From Streptomyces sp. R28 (GTDB lineage Bacteria > Actinomycetota > Actinomycetes > Streptomycetales > Streptomycetaceae), in contig NZ_CP163439.1 in NCBI RefSeq assembly GCF_041052385.1, positions 3,833,001 to 3,897,000 of the forward strand: DNA of 64,000 nt, given 5' to 3'. The notes under the pieces are model-generated. The model did no database searches. It was given only the letters and a program-made list of their open reading frames with translations, and was not told the DNA's origin. Each line of letters starts with the position of its first letter. Position 1 is the first letter of the stretch. Shown one piece after another: positions 8,720 to 16,939 of this stretch. The translations under genes and the position numbers were made by a program.

Positions 8720-9193
8720 TCACGTCACCGCCGCTGGTTCCGGGGCCTGTTGGGATTCGCCCTCCGCCGGTTGCGATTCCCAGTTGGGCTCGGGGCGGTC
8801 CGCCGCGTCCGGTGCTGCGGTGACTCCCGCCTCCGCCCTCGGGGTGCGCCGGAAGGCCGAGGTGCCACGGGCGAGGTCGTGCCCGATCGCCACCGCGTCG
8901 ATGTCGGCCGAGGTCCAGCTCTGCCCCTCGCGCACGTCCGAACGCACCTTCAACCGGCCCTGCACCACGACGGGATCGCCCACGTTCAGCGACGCGGCCG
9001 CGTTCGTGGCGAGTTGCCGATTGGCCCACACGGTGAAGAAGTTGGTGTGCCCGTCGGTCCACTCGTTCTTCCCGCGGTCCAGATAGCGCGCGGTCACCGC
9101 CAGCCGGAAGCGTGCGGACGGTCCCGTCGCCAGTTCCCGGTACACGGGCTGCGTCGCCACGTTGCCCACCGCGCAGATGGTCGTCTCGTTCAT
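8720..9193 (-). CDS. ssbB: Single-stranded DNA-binding protein SsbB
   Basis: A 157-aa OB-fold SSB beginning MNETTICAVGNVATQPVYRE, with the oligomer strand FFTVWANRQLATNAA and VVVQGRLKVRS, typical of bacterial SSBs. It lacks the acidic DDDLPF-type tail that recruits repair proteins; the C-terminus is Pro/Glu-rich and ends EPAAVT. That is the shorter second SSB of Streptomyces, linked to chromosome segregation during sporulation. I chose the ATG at 9193 because GAGGGAGGGG lies upstream and the family starts there; the frame is open 10 codons earlier. It neighbours the dynAB genes, which also act in sporulation septation. Confidence 0.85.
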   Translation of the reverse strand: MNETTICAVGNVATQPVYRELATGPSARFRLAVTARYLDRGKNEWTDGHTNFFTVWANRQLATNAAASLNVGDPVVVQGRLKVRSDVREGQSWTSADIDAVAIGHDLARGTSAFRRTPRAEAGVTAAPDAADRPEPNWESQPAEGESQQAPEPAAVT

Positions 9194-9290
9194 CTCGAAC
9201 CCCTCCCTCACCCGGCCGCTCAAGCCGGGCGGATACGCCTACGGGCCCGTCCCGTACGGCTGCGTCCGACATGACGGCGGCGCGCTGCCG

Positions 9291-9329
9291 GCACGTCCGG
9301 GTACGTCTCTCGCACGTCCCCGGTACGTC
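9291..9329. promoter_or_regulatory. Phased ACGTC array upstream of ssbB
   Basis: Four copies of G(C/T)ACGTC begin at 9291, 9301, 9312 and 9323. The spacing is 10-11 bases, so all lie on one face of the helix. They lie about 100 bases upstream of the ssbB start, in a 318-base gap with no gene. I read this as a possible cooperative binding array for an unknown regulator. Confidence 0.4.
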
Positions 9330-9511
9330 CCTGCCACCGCCGTCACCGCGATCGACCGCGTCCGTCGCGATCGCCGCGAAACCAGACTGCCTCCGCCGGG
9401 CCGAGCCCGCTGAGCCCTGTGGACCACCGCCGATCTGTGGATATCTCCGCCACCCGAACGAGTGAGCCACGGTCCCTCTGCCCAAGGCCGTCCCGCCCCC
9501 GGGCCCTCAGT

Positions 9512-11968
9512 TCACCTCGCCGCGACCCCCGCCCCCATCACTCGCCCGTACTGCTCCCGGACCTCCCGATAGCGCAGCAGCTCCGCCGCCACCGGATCCA
9601 GCACCCGGGCCCGCCCGCACCCGGCCGCCGCTTCCCGCAACCGCCGCTCCGCCTCCAGGCCGTACCGCCGTGCCGGCCCGCGTGCCGCGATCCGGCACCC
9701 CCACTCGACGAACGGACCGCCGACGATGCCGGCCACCATCAACAGCACCGGCACCCCCAGGTTGGGCGCCATGACTCCGATGATCTGCCCCACCAGCCAG
9801 AGCCCGCCGACGACCTGAAGGATCGTCATGGCGGCCTGCACCAGGACCGCCGCCGGCCACCAGCCCGGCCGCGGCGGCCGCCCCGGCGGCAGTCCGGCCC
9901 GCGCGGCCAGGTCGTCCAGTGCCTCGGGCAGCCCCTGAGCCCCCCGAACGGCCGCCTCGCGCACCGCCTGTGCCCAGGCCGTGGGCAGCCCGGCCGACGC
10001 CTGGTCGGCGACCGTCCGCACCGCCTGTTCGACGCGCTGGCGCGCGGTGGCCTCCTCGTCCGTCTGGCCGCGCAGAGTCAGGCGTCCCGTCGGGGGTTCG
10101 CCCCGGTCCTGGTACCAGCGCCACAGCCTCAGCCAGGGCGTCCCGCACGCGCGGTTGGCGTTGCGCAGCCACGCCCGCTCGGCGGCCTCGCCCGCGGCCG
10201 TGGCGCCGATCGCGTCCGCAAGCCGGGCGGAGAACTCGTCCCGCGCCTCCTCGCTGAGCCCGGTCCGCCGGCGCGCGGCGTAGACCGGCCGCAGCCGCCA
10301 CCCGGCGGCGTCCACGTCGGCCGAGATCCGGCGCGCCGCGGCCCCGCGCTCCGCCACGAACTGGCCGAGCGCCTCGCGCAGGTCACCGACGCCGTCCCCG
10401 GTGAGCGCGGACAGCGCGAGCACGGTCGCACCCGGTTCGCCGTGCTCGCCCAGCGCGATGCCGTCCTCGTCGAGCAGCCGCCGCAGGTCGTCGAGGACCT
10501 GGTCGGTGGCCTCCCCGGGCAGCCGGTCGATCTGGTTGAGGACGACGAACATGATCTCGGCGTGCCCCGCCATGGGCCGCAGATAGCGCTCATGCAGCAT
10601 GGCGTCGGCGTACTTCTCGGGGTCGACGACCCAGATGACCGCGTCGACGAGCGCCAGGACGCGGTCGACCTGCTCGCGGTGCTGTACGGCCGCCGAGTCG
10701 TGGTCGGGCAGGTCGACCAGGACGAGCCCGCGCAGCTGCCCGTCCGCGGTCGCGTTCTGCGCCGGGCGCCGCCGCAGGCGTGGCGGGATACCGAGCCGGT
10801 CGATGAGGCCGGCCGCACCGTCGCTCCAACTGCATGCGAGGGGCGCGGCGGTCGTCGGACGCCGTACGCCCGTCTCCGAGATGGTCACTCCGGCGAGCGC
10901 GTTGAAGAGCTGCGACTTGCCGCTGCCGGTGGCGCCGGCGATCGCGACGACGGTGTGCTGCCCGGAGAGCCTGCGCCGCGACGCCGCCTCGTCGAGCACC
11001 TTGCCCGCCTCGGCGAGCGTCTTGCTGTCGAGCCGGGTGCGGGAGAGCCCGACCAGTTCACGCAGCGCGTCGAGCCGGGACCGTAGCGCCCCGTCGTACG
11101 CGAGCGGCGTCACGACCGGCGAGCCGACGGCCCTGGGCTCCACGACGGCGGGCTGCTCGGAGGCGGCGGGCTCATTCACCCGCCGAGCAATGAGCCCGTC
11201 GTCCCAGGGGGGCGCGGATTCCGTACTGGCGGGTGAGTCCGTGCGAGAGGTGGGTTCCGTGCGAGAGGTGGGTTCCGTGCGCGAAGGGGACGCCTTGCGG
11301 GAGGGAGACTCGTTGCGGGAGGGGGACTCGTTGCGGGAGGAGGACTCGTTGCGGGAGGGGGGCTCCGCGCGGGACGAGGACTCCGTACGCGAAGAAGATT
11401 CCTTGCGCGAAGAGGGCTCCGGACGCGAAGAAGACTCCGTACGGGACGAAGGGGACTGCGGACGCGAGGAGGACTCCGTACGGGACGCGGGCGGTTCTGT
11501 ACGAGACGCGGACTGTGTACGAGAGGAGGCCGGCGTACGACGTGAGGTGTCGCCGCCGTCACGGCCGCCGCCCTCTCGGCCGCCGGCCTGGGAGCGGCCC
11601 CCGCGCGCGTCGGTGTCGGCGTCCCCCACGCGCGCGTGGTCGTCGTTCGGCCGTCCCTCCCGCTTCGCGGGCTCTCTCCAGGGAGCGCGCTTGTCCGACT
11701 CCTCGGCCGCAGCAGGGCTCTCGCCGCCGGGGTCTCCCTTCGCGCGGCCCTCTGCGGGGAGGGCGCTTTCGGAAGGCTTCTCCGCACCGCAGGCGTCCGC
11801 CGCGTCGCGCGCGCCCGCGGCATCGGGAGCGCCCTCTGCGGAGACGCTCACAGGGACGTCCCTGTGGACGTCCGCAGGGGTGCCGGCTTCGCGTTCGTCG
11901 TCCATGGTGAGGCCGCCCTCCCGCTGATCGGCGTGCTCCGTGTGGTCCTGGTCAGTGACGGCAGTCAC
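9512..11968 (-). CDS. dynB: DynB-like bacterial dynamin, membrane-anchored GTPase
   Basis: An 818-aa GTPase. Residues 1-310 are low complexity; the rest is a P-loop GTPase with Walker A GATGSGKSQ near 341, a switch region RRPTTAAPL and VLVDLPDHD (G3), and N-x-x-D as LNQIDRLPG. Near the C-terminus are two adjacent hydrophobic segments (about residues 709-750). That architecture matches Streptomyces DynB, which with DynA stabilises Z-rings at sporulation septa. Residues about 150-245 are a serine/arginine-rich short repeat not expected in the family. It starts with GTG, 3 bases after the dynA stop, with GGAGAGGTG upstream. The DynB assignment rests on pair order and membrane helices. Confidence 0.75.
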   Translation of the reverse strand: MTAVTDQDHTEHADQREGGLTMDDEREAGTPADVHRDVPVSVSAEGAPDAAGARDAADACGAEKPSESALPAEGRAKGDPGGESPAAAEESDKRAPWREPAKREGRPNDDHARVGDADTDARGGRSQAGGREGGGRDGGDTSRRTPASSRTQSASRTEPPASRTESSSRPQSPSSRTESSSRPEPSSRKESSSRTESSSRAEPPSRNESSSRNESPSRNESPSRKASPSRTEPTSRTEPTSRTDSPASTESAPPWDDGLIARRVNEPAASEQPAVVEPRAVGSPVVTPLAYDGALRSRLDALRELVGLSRTRLDSKTLAEAGKVLDEAASRRRLSGQHTVVAIAGATGSGKSQLFNALAGVTISETGVRRPTTAAPLACSWSDGAAGLIDRLGIPPRLRRRPAQNATADGQLRGLVLVDLPDHDSAAVQHREQVDRVLALVDAVIWVVDPEKYADAMLHERYLRPMAGHAEIMFVVLNQIDRLPGEATDQVLDDLRRLLDEDGIALGEHGEPGATVLALSALTGDGVGDLREALGQFVAERGAAARRISADVDAAGWRLRPVYAARRRTGLSEEARDEFSARLADAIGATAAGEAAERAWLRNANRACGTPWLRLWRWYQDRGEPPTGRLTLRGQTDEEATARQRVEQAVRTVADQASAGLPTAWAQAVREAAVRGAQGLPEALDDLAARAGLPPGRPPRPGWWPAAVLVQAAMTILQVVGGLWLVGQIIGVMAPNLGVPVLLMVAGIVGGPFVEWGCRIAARGPARRYGLEAERRLREAAAGCGRARVLDPVAAELLRYREVREQYGRVMGAGVAAR
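11236..11531. repeat. Imperfect 18-bp tandem repeats encoding Ser-Arg-rich region of DynB
   Basis: About 15 imperfect units. On the + strand each reads roughly GAGGAGGACTCCGTACGG or GAGGGGGACTCGTTGCGG. They encode SRTESS/SRNESP-type hexapeptides on the minus strand. The unit length is close to 18 bases, so expansion or contraction would keep the frame. Confidence 0.75.
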
Positions 11969-11971
11969 CGG

Positions 11972-13579
11972 TCACCTCTCCTTCAGCAGTACGGACAGCG
12001 CGGCGATGAGTTCGGCCTGGGGGTCCGGATGGATCTCCAGGGCGTCGAGCGGGGCGAGCCGGCGCTCGCGTTCGTTGTGCATGACCCGGTCCAGGTGCTC
12101 GGCGAGCAGCCGCCCGGCCCGGTCGCGCAGCCGCAGCGCCCCGTGCGCCCCGATCCGCTCGGCGAGCCCCTCCCCCGCGGTCCGCGCCCGGCGGGCGCCC
12201 AGCAGCGCGGTGGCGACAAGGGCGGTGACGACCTCGGAATCGGGGACGACGCTGCGGTCGTGGACGCTCACCTCGTCCTCGGCGTACTCCTCGAGCTCCC
12301 GCCGCCAGCGCCGTACGGCCAGCCCGATGCGGTGCTCGACACTCCCCGGCCTCGGGTCACGGCCCGTCAGCTCGGTGGCTGCGGCGGCCGGTTCGCGCCG
12401 CCAGGCGTCGTCGACCCGCTCGTCGGCGGCGGTGACGGCGCACAGCAGGAGGGTGCTCAGGCTGTCCACCAGCGAGTCGAGGAGCTCCCCGGCGGAGCAG
12501 TCGAGCGGGAAGGCGCGCCAGCGCTTGAGGGCGTCGCCGGCGAGTACGGCGCCGGCCTGCAGGCGGCTCCGCACGCGCGCGTACTCGCTGTCGTACGCGC
12601 TGTCCACGGCGGCCGTGAGCCGCAGCGCGGCCGCGTACTGGGCAGCGGCGGCACTGGCGAGCTCGGGCATACGGGCCTTGAGGGAGTCGAGAAGCCCGTG
12701 TGCCGTACGGGCTACGACGTGCTCCCGGGCCGCCGGATCCTGGGCCTGCTGGACCAGCCAGGTGCGCAGCGCCGCCACGGCACTGGCCGGCAGCAGTCCG
12801 CCGCCCCAGGCCGACTCGGGCAGCTCGGGCACGGTGAAGCGGGGTACCTCGCCGAGGCCGGCCTTGGTGAGGAGCGCCCCGTACTGCCGCGACACCTCGG
12901 ACACGACCTGATGGGGAACCCTGTCGAGAACGGTCACCAGGGTGGCGTCGTACTCCTTGGCGGTGCGCAACAGGTGCCAGGGGACGGCGTCGGCGTACCG
13001 CGCGGCCGTGGTGACCATGACCCAGATGTCGGCGGCGCAGATCAGTTCGGCGGCGAGGGCGCGGTTGTCGGCGAGTAGAGAGTCGATGTCGGGTGCGTCG
13101 AGGAGGGCGAGCCCGACGGGCAGCGTGTCGGCGGTCTCGACGCGCAGTACGCGCGCGCCGTCTTCGCCCGGCAGCATCAGTTCGTCCGCCGGATCGTGCT
13201 CGGGCACCCACACACGTGTGAGCTCGGGCAGTACGCGCATCCCGCTGAACCAATGATGGTCTTCCGGATGGCAGACCAGCACAGGGTTTCGCGTCGTCGG
13301 CCGCAGCACGCCCGCCTCGGTCACCCGTCTTCCCACGATGGAGTTGACGAGCGTCGACTTCCCGGCCCCGGTGGATCCTCCCACCACGGCCAGCAAGGGC
13401 GCTTCGGGCTCTCTCAGCCGGGGCACCAAATAGTCGTCGAGCTGCGCGAGGAGTTCGTCGCGGTTGGCACGCGCGCGTGGAGCCCCCGCCAAGGGCAGCG
13501 GGAAGCGTGCGGCAGCGACACGGTCGCGCAGGGCGGAGAGTGCGTCGAGCAGCTGAGGCCGTACGTCCAAGGTCACCAC
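11972..13579 (-). CDS. dynA: DynA-like bacterial dynamin GTPase
   Basis: A dynamin-family GTPase of about 535 aa from the chosen start. Walker [11 protein letters not shown] is near residue 62, [14 protein letters not shown] provides the switch-I threonine, LLDAPDID is the G3 motif, and TVLDRVP is in the position of the G4 specificity loop. It has no transmembrane segment, unlike its partner downstream. DynA and DynB interact and act at sporulation septa in Streptomyces. I chose the GTG at 13579 ([17 protein letters not shown]), where conserved-looking sequence begins. The frame is open to 13726, but that part reads as non-protein, and the ribosome site is weak. Confidence 0.78.
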   Translation of the reverse strand: MVTLDVRPQLLDALSALRDRVAAARFPLPLAGAPRARANRDELLAQLDDYLVPRLREPEAPLLAVVGGSTGAGKSTLVNSIVGRRVTEAGVLRPTTRNPVLVCHPEDHHWFSGMRVLPELTRVWVPEHDPADELMLPGEDGARVLRVETADTLPVGLALLDAPDIDSLLADNRALAAELICAADIWVMVTTAARYADAVPWHLLRTAKEYDATLVTVLDRVPHQVVSEVSRQYGALLTKAGLGEVPRFTVPELPESAWGGGLLPASAVAALRTWLVQQAQDPAAREHVVARTAHGLLDSLKARMPELASAAAAQYAAALRLTAAVDSAYDSEYARVRSRLQAGAVLAGDALKRWRAFPLDCSAGELLDSLVDSLSTLLLCAVTAADERVDDAWRREPAAAATELTGRDPRPGSVEHRIGLAVRRWRRELEEYAEDEVSVHDRSVVPDSEVVTALVATALLGARRARTAGEGLAERIGAHGALRLRDRAGRLLAEHLDRVMHNERERRLAPLDALEIHPDPQAELIAALSVLLKER

Positions 13580-13900
13580 ATGCGAAGAATGCCCAATTTT
13601 AGGGGAATTCTGAAGCATATGAGCATGTCTGCGCGCCGACGGGACACAAGGGACGCAAGGGGCGACTAGGACACAGGCACAGTCCAGGCATAACGAGTGC
13701 ACAACACCCGGGGCGTAAGAGCCCAAAAGCGGTGCACGATTCGCACCTGCCTGCGATTATCAGGACCGCTTCACCGAACCTCCACATCGAGCCACGGAGG
13801 CGAAGCAACCGGGACATGGACGCGGGAGCCCTATCCTTGTCCCCGGCATCGTCACGGACCAGCCCACACCCGGGCACCACGACCGAGGCCACCACAACCG
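13580..13900. other. Intergenic region between dynA and tRNA-Arg
   Basis: About 320 bases that should contain the divergent promoters of dynA (minus) and tRNA-Arg (plus). The part near 13595-13620 is relatively AT-rich (CCCAATTTTAGGGGAATTC) and is the likeliest dynA promoter area. I see no convincing gene here. Confidence 0.4.
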
Positions 13901-13973
13901 GCCCCCGTAGCTCAGTGGATAGAGCAGGCGCCTTCTAAGCGCTTGGCCGCAGGTTCGAGTCCTGCCGGGGGCG
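13901..13973 (+). tRNA. tRNA-Arg (anticodon TCT)
   Basis: 73-nt cloverleaf. The acceptor stem GCCCCCG (13901-13907) pairs with CGGGGGC (13966-13972). The D-arm is GCTCAGTGGATAGAGC, the anticodon loop CTTCTAA gives TCT, and the T-loop is GGTTCGAGTCC. CCA is not encoded. Its 3' half serves as an integration target, because the same 34 bases recur at 15372-15405. Confidence 0.95.
13931..13964 (+). repeat. att core copy 1 (inside tRNA-Arg)
   Basis: The 34-base segment CCTTCTAAGCGC...GAGTCCTG spanning the anticodon loop to the T-arm is identical to 15372-15405. Tyrosine integrases commonly use this part of tRNA genes. The intact tRNA copy marks one junction. Confidence 0.85.
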
Positions 13974-14117
13974 CACACACCCTCTCCCTGCGGAAACGCG
14001 TGAGGGGTTCTTTGACGTCCGGACGCACATCGCTGTGAGAGCAAGCGCCTTGACTGGCCGCGATCGTGGATACATACCCCGAGGTCGGGGTTGCAGTTCG
14101 CGCCGACGGATGCCGGG

Positions 14118-14880
14118 CTACCGCTCCTCGTCCAGCACCTGGGCAGCCGCGCGTGGGTCCATGAGGTTGGACCACGCCCGTTCGGCTGGGAGCAGGTCCC
14201 GCTCAGGCAGGGCGTACTCCGGATACCAGCCCTCAGCCTCGCAGCCGGGTACGTTGCGCAGGATCAGCACGGTCAGGTTCTGCGGTACGGAGCCAGTGAT
14301 CCGGACGGCGAGGTAGGTCTCGTGGCCCTCGTCCGCACGCACCTGGAGGCCAAGGGCGAAGGTGTCGAATTCGCGTGTGTGCTCACGGCCGTCACGCAGC
14401 GTGGCGTGCGCCAGGTCCAGCAGAGTCGCCCGCAGGCGGCGCACGAAGCGGACCCCGGCCTCGGCGCGGTACCGGACATGGTCCTCGCGTGCGGGCAGGA
14501 GGTAAGCGGTGTGTGTCGCGGTCTTCAGCCCGTCGGAATGTTCCGCGTTGTAGTGAGCCCGAGCGGCGCGGCCGTTGGCCTCCAGAGCTGCATAGAAGTC
14601 ATCGCCCGAGCCGTCCTCGCGCCGACCCGCCGCGACCAGCCACGACAGGTCGGCGTCCAGCCATATCGCGCCGCGCCATCGCTGCACCTTGACCTTGAAA
14701 AGCACCTGGTCGTCCACGGATCGGATGCGTTCGTGCTTGCCGTCCTCGTCCGCGAACTACTCGGACGCCTTGGCCAGCACCGGGTGGTCGATCTCGTCCA
14801 GCGGCACCGTGAGCGGCGGCACCGCGAGGCACAAATCCTCGCGTAAACAGCGCAGCGTCGGGCGGGCCGGGTCCGTTCAT
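14118..14880 (-). pseudogene. Interrupted gene downstream of an RHH gene (in-frame amber)
   Basis: From 14717 down to 14118 a clean 199-aa frame reads MDDQVLFKVKVQRWRGAIW onward. The same frame continues upstream with protein-like sequence (LREDLCLAVPPLTVPLD, then HPVLAKASE) but is broken by TAG at 14757-14759, where a Tyr codon TAC would differ by one base. No good in-frame start lies upstream. The ATG at 14880 overlaps the stop of the preceding gene as ATGA but is in another frame, which suggests a second lesion. I do not recognise the family. The ribbon-helix-helix gene plus coupled partner resembles a toxin-antitoxin layout, so this could be a dead toxin or effector. Translation could also restart after the amber. 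Confidence 0.6.
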
Positions 14881-15152
14881 TCCTCGATCCCCCCGACCGC
14901 GTCGATCTCCTCCGCGGTCAGCCCGGTCAACAGCATCACATCCGCTTTCAGCGAGCCATCCAGCACACTGAGCGCCTCCACCATGCCGGACCGCAGATCC
15001 TCACGGCGCTGCTCCAGATACACCCGAACCGCCTCGGCCACCAGGTCCTTCTTCGTCAGCCCCAGGAAATGAGCGCCCTGGCTGATCAATTTGTCCGTCG
15101 CCGGGTCCACCTTCAGCGGGGACTGGCGTACCGACTTCGCCGCCGTCGTCAT
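14877..15152 (-). CDS. Ribbon-helix-helix (antitoxin-like) protein
   Basis: A 91-aa protein. The segment PLKVDPATDKLISQGAHFLG then LTKKDLVAEAVRVYLEQRRE fits a ribbon-helix-helix DNA-binding fold, followed by an acidic tail (LTAEEIDAVGGIEE). I chose the ATG at 15152 because GGAGGTG sits 6 bases upstream; two earlier in-frame starts lack a ribosome site. Its stop overlaps the start area of an interrupted partner gene. RHH antitoxins usually repress their own operon. It lies inside the segment bracketed by the tRNA-Arg att repeats. Confidence 0.6.
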   Translation of the reverse strand: MTTAAKSVRQSPLKVDPATDKLISQGAHFLGLTKKDLVAEAVRVYLEQRREDLRSGMVEALSVLDGSLKADVMLLTGLTAEEIDAVGGIEE

Positions 15153-15173
15153 CGTCAACACCTCCGCTGCCAT

Positions 15174-15188
15174 GGTACCTAAATACCT
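15174..15188. promoter_or_regulatory. Possible RHH operator
   Basis: GGTACCTAAATACCT, an AT-rich element with TACCT repeated directly 8 bases apart, lies 22 bases upstream of the RHH gene start. RHH proteins often bind short direct repeats over their own promoter. Autoregulation is inferred only. Confidence 0.3.
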
Positions 15189-15293
15189 CACGGTGTCGTT
15201 GCTCCGGCGTCACCGCTGTCGAACGCCCAGACTCCGGCCGACGGCACGCCCCTTCGCTACCCGAGACGACCATCGAGCAGACATCCCGGAATC

Positions 15294-15313
15294 GACAGCA
15301 AGCGCTTTGACGA
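15294..15313. repeat. 19-bp repeat shared with 19015-19034 (copy 1)
   Basis: GACAGCAAGCGCTTTGACG is identical at 15295-15313 and 19016-19034, and both are followed by a similar TTCGTT tract. Each lies in remnant-rich DNA near an integrase tail, so the two zones share mobile-element ancestry. Confidence 0.6.
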
Positions 15314-15371
15314 TTTTCGTTCGTGGGCGACCTGCGAACACGCAGGTGAGCACATCGCTTAGGCCTGCGCA

Positions 15372-15405
15372 CCTTCTAAGCGCTTGGCCGCAGGTTCGAG
15401 TCCTG
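15372..15405 (+). repeat. att core copy 2 (truncated tRNA-Arg 3' half)
   Basis: Identical over 34 bases to 13931-13964. It lacks the tRNA 5' half, and after the match the acceptor end reads TCGGGGC instead of CCGGGGGC. A perfect terminator follows 17 bases later. This is the signature of an integrated element ending in the tRNA gene. Confidence 0.85.
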
Positions 15406-15422
15406 TCGGGGCGCCTGCCTCG

Positions 15423-15446
15423 GCCCTCCCCTTCGGGAGGGCTTTT
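15423..15446 (+). terminator. Perfect terminator, probably originally of tRNA-Arg
   Basis: GCCCTCCC / GGGAGGGC stem of 8 bp with CTTC loop, then TTTT. It follows the truncated tRNA copy at the distance expected of a tRNA terminator. This suggests the insertion separated the tRNA from its own terminator. Confidence 0.75.
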
Positions 15447-15512
15447 CACTGGTCAGGGCAGGTGCCAGGGCAAACGAAGAAGCCCCGGAAGCCTCCTTGA
15501 TGATCAAGGGAA

Positions 15513-15850
15513 GCCTCCGGGGCTGTCCGACTGTCACCGGGTTTTCGCGGGTGGCTGTGTCGAATACGTGTCGAGGTTCTGGGCGGCCGAGGGGTCAGCC
15601 AGCGGACGACCGCTCGGGAAGAGCTCCGGCAGCTTCGGGCCGCCTCTTCAGGTCGGGCAGCTGACCTTCGACGCATCGGGCATAGGTCGCCAGGAGCACA
15701 GCCACGCTGTTCCCTGCCCAGTCGACCACCTGGGCGGGCAGGATCCCGTCGTTCAGCCACTTCGTCAGGCGCGTGTCGCTGTTGCCGTAGACGCGCCGTC
15801 CGGCGGGCGACTCGAAGACATGCGGAGCCAGGCCGGCCATACGCGCGCCG
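15513..15850 (-). pseudogene. Tyrosine integrase C-terminal remnant
   Basis: Reading leftward, the sequence shows GRRVYGNSDTRLTKWLND, then VVDWAGNSVAVLLATYARC, the conserved end of Streptomyces tyrosine integrases with a nucleophile-like Tyr in TYARC. A stop at 15595-15597 is followed in the same frame by further integrase-tail-like sequence (EPRHVFDTATRENPVTVG). The N-terminal three quarters, including the Arg box, are gone, replaced near 15850 by a Nudix fragment. The remnant points toward the att copy at 15372, as an integrase should. Confidence 0.65.
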
Positions 15851-15861
15851 CGCCACGCCCT

Positions 15862-16287
15862 ACGGTAGTGCGGCACGGAAGTCGCCTCCTGGCGATCCGC
15901 CAGGCAAACAACGGCACTTGGGAGCTCCCAGGCGGCGTCCTCGAACTCGACGAGACCCCCGAGGCCGGCGTGGCCCGCGGGGTCCTGGAAGAGACGGTTA
16001 TCCACCTCGAGGTGGACGAACTGACGGGCGTCTACAAGAACCTGATCCGAGGCATCGTGGCCCTGGTCTTCCGATACAAGCCCTCCGGCGGCACCGAACG
16101 CACCTCAAGCGAGTCCACGGCCGTCTCCCGGCTAACACCCGACAAGGTCAGCGAGCGCATGTCCGAGGCCTTCACAGTCAGGCTCTTGGACGGCAACGGC
16201 CGGCACGTACGCAGCCACGACGGCAAGCACCTCATCCCTGTCGAGTCTCAGTTGATGGTTGACGGGTTGGCGTCGGGTGATGCTTGA
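15862..16287 (+). pseudogene. Degenerate Nudix hydrolase fragment
   Basis: RLLAIRQANNGTWELPGGVL is followed by a Nudix box that reads RGVLEETVI where the family consensus is RExxEExGU, so the first Glu and the Gly are changed. The downstream part (VDELTGVYKNLIRGIVALVF) still looks native. No start codon or N-terminus is present, because the frame fuses into integrase-remnant DNA near 15850. It would not be an active Nudix pyrophosphohydrolase. The frame ends at TGA 16285-16287. Confidence 0.65.
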
Positions 16288-16295
16288 CGTCTGCC

Positions 16296-16560
16296 CTAGA
16301 CGATCTTCCGGCGGTTGTGTTCGCCGGACTTGCGGCCCACCACCTCCTTCCTCGTGACGCGGGGGACGGTGGTGATCAGCTCGGTTCCCTGGAAGATCGG
16401 ATGGTGTCCTCGCTCAGGTGGACGGTGACGACCTGGCGGGCATGGCCGCGGCCGAGCTGGATGCACTGTCCGGCGACCACGAAGCCGCCGGTGCTGCTGA
16501 CGGTGCGCTCGGCGACCTGCTCACCGGGCGGCGGCAGCAGCGGTGACGGTCGGTCGCCAC
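16296..16560 (-). pseudogene. IS481-type transposase C-terminal remnant
   Basis: The minus strand reads VAERTVSSTGGFVVAGQCIQ, then LGRGHARQVVTVHLSEDTIR, the conserved C-terminal beta-barrel tail of IS481/IS3-like transposases. After TIR a one-base deletion shifts the frame. The continuation (FQGTELITTVPRVTRKEV) is readable in the next frame to a TAG at 16296-16298. The catalytic DDE core is missing. It directly abuts the Nudix fragment. Confidence 0.6.
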
Positions 16561-16939
16561 CGGCAGCGGCCAAAGCCAGCACCGGGCCATGGGGGACAGG
16601 GGATTGCCGCATCGCCGGCCAAAGACGCTTTGTGTTACCGAAGAGGCCGGATCGCAGCGGCGGTTCCCCGCGGGCTACCTCGCTACCGTGGTCGTTGCCC
16701 CGTGGCTGGGGCGGTCGGCTCCGCGACTTTAGCCAGCCACTTTGGCGCGAGCCTCGAAGGTCATGGCCCCAACAACGCGCTTTAACGGGCAGGTCCACAG
16801 ACTGCCCGGCGCGCCGGAATGTTACGGGTGTTGCGGGGCCGTGATCACTCGCGCCAAAGCAGCTCCCGGCCAAATTCGTTCCGCCGACCGCGCGCATCTG
16901 TGCTGGCTCTGCGCCTCACGCCACTCTTGGTGGTTAGTT
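16561..16939. other. Non-coding remnant DNA
   Basis: About 380 bases in which no frame on either strand reads as convincing protein. GC content is more variable than in the neighbours. It may contain further decayed insertion sequence, but I see no terminal repeats. Confidence 0.35.

Noticed and set aside
11236..11531. CRISPR array
   Set aside because: The repeats are contiguous 18-bp units within a coding frame, with no unique spacers.
13501..14044. Small frames overlapping tRNA-Arg
   Set aside because: They read through the tRNA and lack ribosome sites.
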